Origin: Agaricus subrufescens
Taxonomy: Eukaryota; Basidiomycota; Agaricomycetes; Agaricales; Agaricaceae
NCBI GenBank assembly: GCA_029945375.1
Contig: CM057060.1
Location: 1,922,001-1,986,000, forward strand
Length of the DNA stretch: 64,000 nt
Direction: 5' to 3'
Shown here in pieces: positions 48,136-62,700 of the stretch. Positions within the stretch are counted from its first letter, which is position 1. Each line of letters begins with the position of its first letter. The translations under genes were made by a program, and so were the position numbers. Under the pieces are notes generated by a model that ran no database searches, had not been told where the DNA came from, and worked only from the letters and a program-made list of their open reading frames with translations.

Positions 48136-50806
48136 ATGGGTCGCGGTCTCCTCCTCACTGCAAACCTTCCTCAGCTCCAGAATCTCATAAAACGAGATCC
48201 CCAGGCTTACAAGGAAGAATTTCTCCAGCAATGGACCCACTACAACAGCGTCCGCGAGATCTTCAGAATAAGTCCTGATGAACAGGCCCAAAATTTTAGG
48301 GAGCTCGTGTCTTTTATATCTCAAGTCACTCTTTTCCCAATTTCTCAACCATTCACCTCTGAACCCTATCCTAGGTAGCCACTTGTTATCCCAAGGAGAC
48401 TCAGGATTTTCCTTCACATATATCGAGTCTTCTCCTCGAGAACTATGGAAGCCTCTCTACCGAGATGAGAAAAGTTCTCGTCCAAAACCTCGTCATGTTG
48501 AGGAACAAAAATGTTATATCTTCAATCCAGTCTGTCAATATCTCTTTCTCGTCACCGTCGTCTTGGCTTGAACTAGTCACCCAGACTGCTCCAAACACTT
48601 TTCCCCCTGCTTCCTCGCACCACTTCCTCTTCCCTACGTTCCTCTATCCGTAAAACTATTTTGACGGATATCCGAACTGCAAACCTTCGAGCACGTAATC
48701 ACAAGCTGAACAAGGCTGTCCAGTCTATGCTTTTCAGCATGGTTGAGAGGGGTGCAAACGGTGAAGTCATCGGTGATAAAGGGAAACTCAAATCTACCGG
48801 CGTCCCTCATGATGCTAAGCCTTTTGATGGTGAAGAAGCCATATGGGCGATCATCCTTACAAAAGAACTCTGGAAAAAATCTATCTGGTTCGTACTCCCT
48901 CTTTGATTCTATCGTCTGCGTTGTTGACTATGGTACAGGAATGATGCAAAAACTGTGTCCATAATGGCACTAGGATGTCTTCATCCTGTCACCAAGGTCC
49001 AGAGCGGCTCCATACACTTTTTCTTGAGTAGTGAAGAAGATGAGGAAGAGGACAGTGACGAAGACGAGGTATATATTTCTATAATCATGTGCACGGTGGA
49101 TTTAGGTTGATCAGCGGTCAAGGAGATCGACGTCAAGGCCCTGCATCATAGGAGAGAGATCAACAAGAAAAGAAGGAGTGGTGACACAAAATTAAACAAG
49201 CAACTCAAAGCCGCTAAAAAGGCATGAGTGTCAAATTGAATTCCCTTCTTTTCCTGACCGATGCTGACTGGTCAACAGCAAAAGCAAGCGAACGAGAAAA
49301 AAAAGTTGTCCGGAGACACGCCAAACTTTCCCGCTTTGCATCTCCTTTACGATCCCCAAACATTTGCTGAAAAACTCTACGACATTCTCAACAATCACGA
49401 CAAGCGCTTCTCCCTAGACCACAAAATTCTGATCATGCACTTACTCGCGCGCGTGATGGGTGTTCATAAACTCTGCGTCCTTGGCTTCTACACTTATATC
49501 ATCAAATACTTGACATACAAGCAACTTCGTGTGCCCGCGATTTTAGTCTCACTTGCGCAATCCGTGCACGAGCTGACTCCTCCAGATGTCCTCATTCCCG
49601 TCATCAGAAAGATTGCCCAAGAATTCATCCACCCGGGTGTAGCAGGTGAAGTGATTTCCGCGGGACTGAATTCTGTACGAGAAGTGTGTAGGAGGCAACC
49701 ATGGGCTATGGAAGAAGATTTGCTTGGTGATCTGGTGGAATATAGGAAGAGTCGAGATAAAGGTGTAACTGCTGCTGCTCGCGGTCTGCTGAGACTCTAC
49801 AGAGAAGTAAATCCTTCAATGCTCAAGCGACGAGAACGGGTTAGTATTCAGCCTTTTTTTCAACTATGATAAAGCTTATTTTACTACAGGGCAAAGATGC
49901 TGCAATGGGCTTGTCAAGTGGTGTTCAACCTTTGCCATTTGGCCATTCCGCAGAAGCGGTGGCGAGTATTGAAGGTCTCGATGTACGTGTCTACTTATGC
50001 TCCTCAGTTCGATTTTTAAACTGAGTTCTTGGTACAGCTACTGGAGGAACATCTGGCCCAGCTTCGGAAAGAAGGGACATCGTTTCAAGGCGATGAGGAT
50101 GATGAGGATGATGATGCAGCAGCATGGGAAGGTTGGGATGAAGATTCGTCGGATTCTAGTTCAGATTCGGAAGGATGGATTGACGTAGAAGATGACGATG
50201 AGGAACTAGTTATCAGCGACAGTGATGATGAGGACAAGGATCAGAACAAGGATACGACCTCAAAAGTCGATTCAGCAGAGACCAAGGTTTCGCAATTAGC
50301 AACTACGAAAGTCAGTGCATCTGGCTTGATACCATATCTCGGAAACTGACAATGACTCGCTTTAGATTCTGACACCAGCCGACTTTTCTATTCTCAATGA
50401 TCTAAAACTGCAAGCTGCTTCGAAAGCTGCCGAGGCAGGTGGTTCTCGGGCCAAACGGAAGCTAGCGGAGCTGGAAGCCTCAAAACACCTCAATTCCGGT
50501 CAGAACGACGCTTTCATTTCTGAAAGTGACATTATGGGTCCCAGAAAGAAAGCCAAGGCAGACTATGCCGAGCGCATGGCATCCATCCAGAAAGGCCGTG
50601 ACGGCCGAGAAAAGTTCGGATCGAACAAAGGTAAACAGAAGAAAGAGGCTCCAAGCAGTTCGACGAACCGAGAAAAGGCTAGAAACAAGCCTATTATGAT
50701 GATACTTAGTAGTGGAGCAGTGCGGAGCAAGAAAAAGGCATCTTTGCGGGAGAAACAGCGGAAGCTTAGAGCCCATATCGACCGGGCGAAGAAGGCACGG
50801 AAGTGA
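48136..50806 (+). CDS. SDA1: 60S ribosome biogenesis/export protein SDA1
   Basis: SDA1 is a nuclear factor needed for late 60S assembly and export. Joined exons read [40 protein letters not shown], then [40 protein letters not shown] and [12 protein letters not shown], spliced to [20 protein letters not shown]. Further on: [40 protein letters not shown] and [21 protein letters not shown] long acidic region follows ([15 protein letters not shown]) before the basic C-terminus [15 protein letters not shown] ... [20 protein letters not shown]. About 750 aa. It is convergent with the NUDIX gene, with 27 bp between the stops. Confidence 0.94.
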
Positions 50807-50833
50807 TAATATTCATGTAACGCATCTTGGTAG

Positions 50834-51887
50834 TTATGCCAATCCCTTCTGCATCTGCTGTGCCAGCTTGAAACCAATGGCAAGGTGAGATAATTTGGCG
50901 TCGACGACAAAACCCTATAGAAACCTTGCAGTAAGTGGCAGATATAAGATTGGATCGAATGGTTTTGAACCTTTCTAGTGTATTCTGAGGAGGTTTTGGG
51001 TGAGACCGTTCTAGAAGCATGGACGACCATGTTTTTTTACCTTTGAGTTCTTCGTGCAACGCGGTCAGTTCAACGATACGAGGGACTATGAATTCCCCGA
51101 CTTCGAGCTTCTGTCGTTGCAATTCGAGTTTATCCTCGAGTAATACATTTGCGATTACAAGTTTCATATTGGCATTTGTCATTCCTTGGGGTGTGGTCAG
51201 ATTTTAGAGTAAGGCCTGAGCTACGGGATTCTGCACCTGGATCACTGACAACAACGTCCGAGCTCTCCAAAATGCTGTCTGCTTTGAAACCGGTTTCTTC
51301 CTCCAGTTCTCGCATTGCCGCGGTCTCGGGAGATTCCCCTTCGTCAATTAAACCTGTATGGGATATTTAAGCGGCAGGGAAACAGGATCTGTATTGAAAC
51401 GTATCCACCTGCAGGAAATTCTTTGGCTGCTCGTTAGAGTATTTAACGGTACACGAAGTTTATTGATGTACCAACGACGTATTTTCCAACAGGAGGCCTA
51501 AATTGTTCAATGATAACAGTAGATGTGGGAAAGGCGTTTGTTTTCGATTTGATGAGAGCCATGATAGCTACAGCTGAAGCGCGAGTTGTATTACTGGTGG
51601 TGCTTTGGCACTGGCAGCACGTACCATCGACGCCAGAGGATTTACGCGTCTTGCGCTCAGCACATTCCCAAAATCTCTGAAAATGAAAGATGAATTTTGC
51701 TGTTGAATTATATGCCTTGGAAGTAGTACTTCTTTTCCTTCAGCATCAGAATACTTGATCTTCTGAAGAGTGATCCATCTGCGCAGTGGTGGGGAGGTTG
51801 GTAGAAGACAAACGACATCGAGCATACTGACTTTGCATCCTGAGCAGAAAGCTCGGTGAGTGATAGGATCTTTGGAATCGATGACAT
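50834..51887 (-). CDS. YSA1: ADP-ribose pyrophosphatase (NUDIX, YSA1/NUDT5 type)
   Basis: It hydrolyses ADP-ribose and related sugar nucleotides. The start [18 protein letters not shown] is spliced to [17 protein letters not shown], then [17 protein letters not shown]. Next come [39 protein letters not shown] and the NUDIX box [20 protein letters not shown] plus TGF, which fits Gx5Ex7REUxEExGU exactly. The C-terminal exons include [20 protein letters not shown] and [20 protein letters not shown], ending MQKGLA with TAA at 50834-50836. About 230 aa, five or six introns. Head to head with PNKP, 97 bp between start codons, with a GTCACGTG motif between. Confidence 0.92.
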
Positions 51888-51958
51888 TTGCCTTTTGGAA
51901 TGCAGGGCCTGACGATAATGGGATGCCCGGAATGGTAGCCGCATAAGGAGTGCCAGCA

Positions 51959-51966
51959 GTCACGTG
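51959..51966. promoter_or_regulatory. GTCACGTG motif between YSA1 and PNKP
   Basis: An exact GTCACGTG lies 18 bp upstream of the PNKP start codon and 71 bp upstream of the NUDIX start codon, in the shared divergent promoter. Confidence 0.45.
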
Positions 51967-51984
51967 GATATATTGACTTGCTCA

Positions 51985-53748
51985 ATGCCATTGCCTGAGC
52001 CAGAGTTGAAGTCGTCGAGTGAGTGCGCCCGGACTCGCTGGGCTGCCATCCTTGAAGCTTGACCCCTCCAACCTCAACAGAAATCTCGAAAAGGCCTGCA
52101 GACGGTCCACCTACCGAGGAGCCTCCTCCCAAAAAGAGTAATATCCCTTTCTTCGCGAGGAGAGGCGCGCCTCATTCCTTCGACAGTTCATCCCTTCTTC
52201 TCAAAAAACCCACCAAAGGAAAGTGAAACTTCTGGACCTTTCGAATGGCTTGCTCCTCTGGGAAAGAATAAGACTTGTCTTCACGGCGTGAACTTGCAGC
52301 CAAAGGCACACTCCAAGATAGCCGCTTTCGATTTGGATGGTACGGTCATTAAATTCACGGGTGATAATGGTGAATTGCAGTGGTGGAACTCCGTTGTTCC
52401 AACAAAACTGCGTGAAGTTGCTCAGCAAGGATACACAATAGTCTTCTTCTCCAATCAAGCAATTAAACCTCTAGCGCTTAAACGATGGAAAGAGAAAATA
52501 ATATCTATAGCAACTTCAGTGAGCTAGACCCTTCTCTCAGCACGCGTTGTTTATACTGCCATACTATAGCTCAACGATGTCCCTTTCCGGATTTACGCTG
52601 CCACAGCCAAGGATGGTTTTCGTAAACCCATGTTAGGTATGTGGTGGGAATTGGAAAAGGTTTTCAAAGAGGAGAACATCAAACTCGGTGAGGGTCTTCC
52701 GGGAGATGCTAGGGCGTGCGCTAACAGGCGCAGACCTCGAAAGTTCTTTCTTTGTAGGGGACGCAGCCGGTCGTCAGTATAAAGGCAAGAAGCCCGATTT
52801 CTCGAGTACGGATAGGAAGTTTGCTATAAACATTGGGTTTCCCTTCCTGACCCCCGAAGTAAGATGTCAATGGATATTACCTTGGACCAGGCGTATATTC
52901 ACCTAACAATGAAGGAATACTTTCTCAACCTACCTGCACATTCATCCTACCACCTCCCTGGATTCCATGTTTCATCGCTTCAAGAGCGCAAGTACTCATT
53001 TCCAATGTCTTTATTCTGAGACCCTGACAAAATGCTACAGTTCCCTCCGTGATGCCGACTTCCTCTCCAATTGTCCCTCCGGCGGGAAAACAGGAGATTG
53101 TCATTTTTTGTGGATATCCAGCACTTGGAAAAACCAGGTTTTATCGCCGGCACTTTGAACCTCTTCATTACGTTCATGTCAACCAAGATACCTTGAAAAC
53201 ACGGGACAAGTGCGTGAAAGCAACACGGGAAGCCCTAGGTCGAGGCCAAAGTTGTGTCATAGGTAAAGCAACAATTTTCTCCGAAACAAATGCGGCGAAA
53301 TTAAACCTAGTCAGATAATACTAATCGCGACGCAAAAACACGAAAGTATTATGTCGATGCAGCAAAAGAACTCAAGGTTCCCGCCAGGTTTGTTACAAGC
53401 ACATGCAATATTTTCCGTTCTGATATCAGTTTCCTAGATGTTTTGTCTTTACCGGCAGTGAAGAGCTTGCTTGGCACAACAATCTCTACAGAGCATATCA
53501 CCTACCCCCCTCAGTCGCTTCGCAAGGGGTGAGTTCGACCTACTTTTTGAGAAGTCCCATTGATTCCATGAGTTCAGGTGCCGAGAGAACTTGTTCCGTA
53601 TAGCGCATTCGTCGGCTTTCGAGACCAGTACGAAGAGCCAGTGAAGGAGGAGGGATTCACAGAGATACGTAAAGTTAACTTTAAATTCGAAGGGACTGAA
53701 GAAGAGAAGAGAAATTGGGCTATGTGGTTGCAGATTGATGGCAAATGA
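51985..53748 (+). CDS. PNK1: Polynucleotide kinase 3'-phosphatase
   Basis: It repairs strand-break ends by removing 3'-phosphates and phosphorylating 5'-hydroxyls. The 5' end is spliced: [11 protein letters not shown], then [19 protein letters not shown], a 49-base intron (GTAATA donor), then [20 protein letters not shown] with [13 protein letters not shown]. The HAD phosphatase motif is [13 protein letters not shown] with [20 protein letters not shown] and [19 protein letters not shown] is the downstream acidic motif. The kinase P-loop is [20 protein letters not shown]. There is no FHA domain, as in fission yeast Pnk1. About 460 aa. The end is MWLQIDGK with TGA at 53746-53748, 24 bp from the convergent GALT stop. 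Confidence 0.9.
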
Positions 53749-53772
53749 TTCGCCTTATTTAGCGGACTACGT

Positions 53773-55148
53773 CTAAGACTTTTGAAGATAATGTCTGCCC
53801 GAACAACCCCGCAATCTCTCTGCAGCCTGTTCTGGAGTGAGATCACGCTGAGGTTCCGCCATCAATTCAAACCTAGCGTGAGCTGTATATTAACTGCATG
53901 TTGAGAAAGAATGGTGAAGACCTACCCTACTAAAAATTTCTTCACTGAAGCACTTCTGAGAAGTGGTGGGTCAAAGTGTAGATGAAGATGAGCGACATCG
54001 TTATCGTCCTTCACGCCGTCACAGGATGGTACGGGTTGCTGATGGATACCCATGGAGTATGCAAAGGAACATTGGAAAAGGTTGTCGAATCGCGTGGTTA
54101 TATGGGAGAGTATTTCCGCAAATGACGTTTTCTCTGCATTGGTGAGGCGATCGATAGATTCTATGTGCCTGCGAAAAGGTAGGACTATAAGGGACCATGA
54201 GCTGGAGCTTTCCAATTGAAGTATTTGGGGAAACACACGAAGGATCTCAAAGGGCCAGACAGCCCACCAGGGTACGAGGGCAAGCCAGTGCTCATTTTTC
54301 ACGACGATTCGACTGGTATCTTGTGGGAGATTGACTTCGGCATGAGCATACTCGCATAGTAAGCAGGGGCGACCTATTTGCGGTATGAGTGACCGTTATG
54401 GCAGAGAGAGAAACGCTGCTAACCTTGAGGACCTCGCGGCGCCTCAGGGTTCGATATGTCTTGTTGAAGGGAATAACGTCTAAGTGAGTCCAACTCCTTT
54501 GAGGGGATGGAAGGTACTGCAGAGAGTGACCAGACCTGACCGTGAGGATGGTTGTTTGAGCAGCCCATCATAGCGCCCTTATTCTGTGAGCACAAGATAA
54601 GATCGGACGCCTAGACATAAATAGGCTGAATGTTGACCTCGAAAATTTGCACATATCTGACCCCGTCCTGCCCTCCCCTCGTTTGGTATATTCGGATCCA
54701 CTCATCTATCACTCGCTCAATATCGGATGGATCGAGCTGCGCCAAAGTCAAATTGTGGCGTGCGTGGAAAATAATGACGTCGCATGTGCCGTGGACGGGC
54801 TCAACGGTTAGCATAGGATGGGGAGGGGATGGGGTAAGAGGAGGGGGCCCAGGCAGAATGGCCGCAAAGTCGTTGACAAAGGTGAAGATTTGTTCATAGG
54901 TTGGATTTTTTTGTCCCCCGGACCTCTGATTTCCAGGACAAAGATAGCAGGAGGGGTCGTGGTCGGGAAGGGTGGCAGTTTGGGGAGGTTCGACCTGGCC
55001 GAGCCATGGACGCTTGGTGCGGTGCGGGGAGACAAGGACGTGTTCCTGCAAGAGAGGGTTGTCTGCGTGTCGTGAGCGGGCCTGAGGGGCTACTGGAAGG
55101 AGTAGGCTCACAGCGGCGGTGGGGGTGGGTGGTCGGATCGAAATCCAT
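53773..55148 (-). CDS. GAL7: Galactose-1-phosphate uridylyltransferase
   Basis: The Leloir-pathway enzyme moving UMP between glucose-1-phosphate and galactose-1-phosphate. It starts [12 protein letters not shown], spliced to [28 protein letters not shown], then the zinc-ligand segment [12 protein letters not shown] and [13 protein letters not shown]. The catalytic site is [18 protein letters not shown], the HPH-Gln motif bearing the uridylylated His. The C-terminus reads [20 protein letters not shown] with [13 protein letters not shown]. About 370 aa, five to seven introns. No GAL1 or GAL10 homologue lies next to it, so there is no yeast-style GAL cluster here. Confidence 0.94.
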
Positions 55149-55230
55149 GTAGGTTGGCGATAATGATATAAGTTGTGATCAATATAATCAATACATCAAA
55201 TAATGAAAGCATTGGCTTAGTAAGCAACCC

Positions 55231-57535
<2,305 letters not shown>

Positions 57536-57897
57536 AAACTAATGCTCTCTAGCAGATTGATGGCAACAAGCCGCAGGATAGTTTCGGTGACGGCGCTGAC
57601 ATGCCGGACTGACAGCCTGAGCCGAGTCGTTGTCTATTGATCCGAATCCTGCAGCTGCCCACCCCAAGATGACGAGTGCGCGATGCTGGCAGTTCTTGTC
57701 ACCCTATTCTTAATTGCCATTAGAAGTTACATAGTTGGTTATGATATCGATCGAGATCTCTCGTCTAGTGGTGGAGCCGTTGCCAAGTAAACAATATTAA
57801 CGCTCCGTATGTCATTCCGTAAATCACCAAAACTTTTGTGGGTACCAGTGATGTGCCGCCCTATACCCCATTCTTGAAGCATTGCCAGTGCCACATC
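57536..57897. other. Intergenic spacer, no gene seen
   Basis: About 360 bp between the DDX41 stop and the glycosyltransferase start on the same strand. A minus-strand frame of 120 codons crossing 57739-58101 overlaps the glycosyltransferase antisense and has no motif; I treat it as a shadow. Confidence 0.5.
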
Positions 57898-59557
57898 ATG
57901 CCTACGGAGCCTCCGTATGGCCATAGTAGAACCCCCAGCAGCCAGTTCACGTTCACAACCTATCCTGGCGGGTCGTCTTACGACACGACGCTCCAGCTCC
58001 AACGCCCAGGTGGCCTCTCTTTCTTGTTCACCTTTCGCCGTCGCAAATACTGTCTTATAATCCCCGTTGTGGTGCTCCTCCTCGTTTATGGCGTCATTCA
58101 TTTTTCTGCGTCATCTGACAGGTTTCTTTCCAAAAACACTCAAGCCGAGGTCGTAAACTCTGCTACTTCAGAACTTGCAGGCCAGACGACAGTGTTCGTT
58201 ACCCTCCCAGCTCAGCCTACTCCCACTCAGAGCAATGGTGCCTCTTCTGTAATTCAGCAGTCGGAGGCTGTCGCCTTTGTTTTTGTTGTATGGTCAGGGC
58301 ACTCCGCTATGGAAGGTGCTTTACTGATCAAGGTCTGTTTTTCCCTGACAACGTTATTCGCGGTTAGCTCACCATCAGTCTACGTTCTAGTCTATTCTGA
58401 TGTACAACACGAGCCCGTCAGAATTCCATATCATATGTGATGATGAGGCTGAAGAGTTTATACGCTCCCGTCTTGCTCTTGTTCACCGACCGCAGCACAA
58501 TATCCTGGTCCGATTTTATAAACCAACATGGCAGAGTATGTTGGACAGGATTGAACGGGAAGGTACCATCAAAACTGATCACTCTGCCGGAGTGCGTAAG
58601 TACCTTTCCTAATATGCTCACACTCCAATTCTGATGAATGGATCCAGCGGGCCTGATGAAGCTCTTTTTACATGAGATAGTTCCAGTCAAGAAGGGAATC
58701 TACATTGACACGGATGCGTTCTTTATATCCGACCCCACACTCCTTTGGAAAGTATTCAAGGATCTCAAGGCCTCAACTGCGATAGTAATGTCGAGCCACC
58801 CAGACCTGAATGATCCAGATTGGCACTACGCCTCCAAAATATGCTCTTGCGTTATGCTTCTCGATCTTGAAAAACTACGGGATTTACGCTTGATGGACTC
58901 GTCTATCTATCGTTCCGACTCCAGCAATCGCTTTACTCCCGCTCTTGCACCAGAAGCATTTCGCGCCATGTATGGCCCACCGGGTGGAGATGGAAACGGT
59001 CGATATGACAATGTCCGCCTTGGTGATCAAGGTTACTGGTGGGCAATTGTGGACCACAGGCCGGATATTTTTGAACCTCTTAGCTATGACTTCGAAGTTA
59101 CAAGCTGCCTGGTGAACAACTACAACACCGGGCTGGGTGACGATACCGTGGAAGAATCCATAGAGCTCCAGCGGCAAGCTTTTATACTGGGAACACCTCA
59201 GGAGGTATGCTACGTTGATTTCGATGCGCCTATCTACTCATTATCGTTCCAGGGCAAAGCTGTTCTGCCGAAATTACTTCATTTGTTTGTGATTCATTTG
59301 GATGATATGATTCTACCACTAAGCGTTTATTTAATTCTAGCAATTGTTTGCATGGAACAGATGTTTATATGGAATGGGAAGGCTGGTCCAACCCGGAGGA
59401 GCTTGTGACCCAACGTTGGGGTCCTGCCGTAAAATATCACGATGGCTATAAGTGGATTTGGTTGAACAGCGGCCATGCCTCTGTGCAGATAGAGACTACT
59501 GAAGTCACATTTGCTGATGAACGCTTAGCGATTGACGAGAGGAATCAGAAAATGTAA
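57898..59557 (+). CDS. Type II membrane glycosyltransferase, LARGE-like GT8
   Basis: It starts MPTEPPYGHSRTPSSQFTFT. A basic stretch RRRK is followed by a single membrane anchor YCLIIPVVVLLLVYGVIHF at about residues 45-65, giving Golgi type II topology. A Ser/Thr-rich stem follows. The catalytic part has AVAFVFVVWSGHSAMEGALL, SEFHIICDDEAEEFI, PGLMKLFLHEIVPVKKGIYI and the DxD metal site YIDTDAFFISDPTLLW. Then CSCVMLLDLEKLRDLRLMD and LGDQGYWWAIV. This order (LFLHEI-x-IDTD ... GDQ) resembles the GT8 domain of LARGE xylosyltransferases and GXYLT. The C-terminal part contains GTDVYMEWEGW and ends AIDERNQKM. About 470 aa. Donor and acceptor are unknown. Confidence 0.75.
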
Positions 59558-59740
59558 ATATCAGTCACCAGGACAGGCGTTTACAAATCAATTACTAGTA
59601 TATATATCAATAAGAATCTAACTAAAGGAGGCTGCACTGTATACAAAACGCTCTTGCACGTCCTTAATATTTAAAGGCACCTTCTGTGTGATGCTAACTT
59701 TCATTTAGGATTTACGCGTAGTGTGACGAAATAGGTCTAC

Positions 59741-62700
59741 TTACCCCAGTTGATGTTGTATACACATTTGTAACATTTCGTCCTGATATTTTTCAAACGA
59801 TGGTGAACATTCATTAGGTGCGTCTTGTATGAGTTGTTGGAATTCTAAGAAATCTAAGCATCGTAGAAGTTAGAGAAAGTACCTTTGGTTAAAGTGAAGC
59901 AGGCTTACCTCTCGGGCAACTATAACAAATTGTTTGCAGGAGAGCATCGCTCATCACCGCTTCCTTGTTCGAGAGGCCTTCTTTAGTTGATATCTTGAGG
60001 TAGTATGTTTAGTGAGTTTCAACCGACGAAGTAGGTTACATCAACTAACCTTCCGGCGGAGACCGTCTAGTCTCTGATATAACTCACTCATCAAGTCGTG
60101 AGACAAGCCAGATACCTCGGCTTCATCTGGGAACGGCTCAATTGGATCATCTTCACGAGAGCTCTGACCTCGTCGCCTTCCTCTCTGTTGTGCCGCTTTC
60201 GTAGGTTTGTTTATAGTTCTTGCTAGTGGCGGTCGCCAGTCAACCTGTAAACATTGTCTCCTAGCTTTGAAGCTCTGGGCCGCTGGGCCAATCTTCAAGA
60301 GTTTGTTAGGAGCATTCTCACATGATTCTGGTACCACAGAACATACCTCAAGATACTCTGCCGAGAACGATGTCTTCTGTTGCTGCTGCAAACTGGTCCC
60401 GAGGATGTCCAATACCACAAGCCGATCTAGGGCTATATCCACCAATTCCCTAGAGACGTCCTTACAAGTTCCATATCCCTCAACCTTATTGAATCCGCGG
60501 CTTTGAATCAGGCTTGAGTTAGCGCCACGGAGCACGTCAGTGAGTTGACGTTGGGTTATCTGTTGCCCCTTGTCCGACAGACTTTGTACGATACCGATAG
60601 CGTTGATCGCAACGATGGTGACATCTTCAGCTACTGTTTGTCTATTGTCTAGGCAGTTATCGCACCCAGCCTTACAGTCATGTTGGTCAAAGTCTTGACC
60701 AAAGTGTCGAAGTACTTGGACCCTCCGGCACTCCGAAATGTTGGTGCAGTACTTTACGACTTCGAGAGCGGCGTCTTTTTGTCTTTTTTTCGCTTCTGGG
60801 GTAAGGACCTCCTCACGGTCCTTATCCGAGTCAATCATCCAGCAGATCTTCTTGAAGTCCCGGAAAGCATAGTCTAGGTAGTGCGTCAGTTCATTTGTGG
60901 GTTTTGGTAGGTGGAACGTGGGTATACAGACACAACACACAGTCTGCTGGGTATCCGTCACGCCCAGCCCTTCCCGTCTCTTGGTAGTACCTTCTGGCAC
61001 ATCAGATTTGAAAGTAAGCCACATTTAGTCACGTACCCTGAAAGAGATTTGGGCAGGTCGTGATGTATGACGAAGCGAACTGGAGGGAACAGAACTTGGA
61101 TATGGTTTTCATAGAGGGAGAAATGTAACTACCATCTGCTTTGTCGATCCCCATTCCAAAAGCAATCTATCTGACGTTAAGGATGAATTATATACTTCTC
61201 ACAACCTGAACTCACCGTTGCTACCATTACACGAAACTTGTCCGCCTTCCAACTTTCAAGTAAACGGTTCTTCTCATCCTTGCTCAGGCCGGCATGGAAA
61301 AATTCGGCCGCCACACCTTGAGTCCTGAGTTGCTCTGCAAGCTCCTGGCAAAATTTGCGAGCCAAGCAGTATATCACTCCCGTATGGTTTGGATGCTCCC
61401 TCTTTATAAAGTCAACGATATCAGGCAGCATGTTCTTCTTTTGCTTTGGCTTGATAAAATATTTGAGATTCGGCCGGTTGAAAGACTGAGTAAAAAAAGC
61501 ATGGTTCTTAAGTTTCAACTGGTTTACGATGTCTTCTCGAGTACATTGATTTGCCGTCGCGGTCAGAGCAATTATAGGAACGGTTGGATAATCCTCGCGA
61601 AGCTGACCCAGTCCCTGATACTAATCACAGGATTCAATCGAACGGTATTGTGGGATAATCCAACAAGAGACTCACGGCGTTACGAAAGTCCTGGCCCCAT
61701 GTCGAAATACAGTGAGCTTCATCTATCGCAAACCGTGCGAGCTGTCCTTGGTTATAAAGTTTCTTGAGTAAGGTTCTGCAACCGGTGCTGGCCTTGAGTT
61801 TTTCTGGGGTAAGGTAGAGCAAGGCCGGCATTTTATCTCCGCTCCATAACCTGGCGGTGACTTCATGCTGCGGAGAATCGGCGCTCCAGTAGAAAGCACT
61901 GATACCTTTTGAAGTTAAAGTATTGACTTGGTCCTCCATTAAAGCTGTAAGTGGAGAGACAACGACAGTAACGCCCTGGAATTTCTTATTTGAGCATACA
62001 GCCGGTAGCTGATAACACAGACTTTTCCCTCCGCCGGTGGGCATAAGAAGAAAAACATCCTTGCCCTGCAAGGTCGCCTTAATTGCTTCTAGTTGGTTTG
62101 ATCTAAACGCGGAAAGGCCGAAGGTATCCTTCAGCTGCTTTCGAATTTCGTCGGAAGTTTCGTCAATCAAGTTAGAGTTAATAATAGGTGGGTGAGTGGT
62201 TGTGTCGTCAAAAGCTGCCCACAGTCGGTCATCGTCGTTGTCGGGCATTCTGACGTAGTTACGGGGTTCGATGTTGGGCAGGTCTATTGCCTGGGGTTCG
62301 ATGCGGGGAGGGGCCATTGCCTGGGGTTCGATGTGGGGAGGGACCATTGCCTGAGGTTCGATGCGGGCAGGGACTACTGCCTGGTGACGACCTTCTCTAT
62401 TTGCCTCGGCCCATTTGATAGCTTTAATTCGCTCCTCGAGGGTCTTCCTACCGTCTGGGTGAGCGCACATGATACAAAAAGAGGAGAAGTCAGGAACCTG
62501 AAAGGCAGCAGAGTCTTAGTATCCACGTTATTTAAGCCCATGCCATCGAGAAGCTGCTGCATGACGAGCGTCAAGAGTTCATGTAGATCGATCCTAAACT
62601 TCTGGAGGCAGTCCGGGGACAGCTGTGAGAGAAAGAGGCATGAATAAGAAAGTGAAATGAATTTTGGAGGGCCATCCCACCTGCATCAGGTCGGAATGGG

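Noticed and set aside
53773..55148. Galactose (GAL) gene cluster
   Set aside because: Only the uridylyltransferase is present; neighbours are PNKP and DDX41, with no galactokinase or epimerase.
57739..58101. Minus-strand open frame of 120 codons
   Set aside because: It is antisense to the glycosyltransferase first exon, lacks motifs and looks like a shadow.
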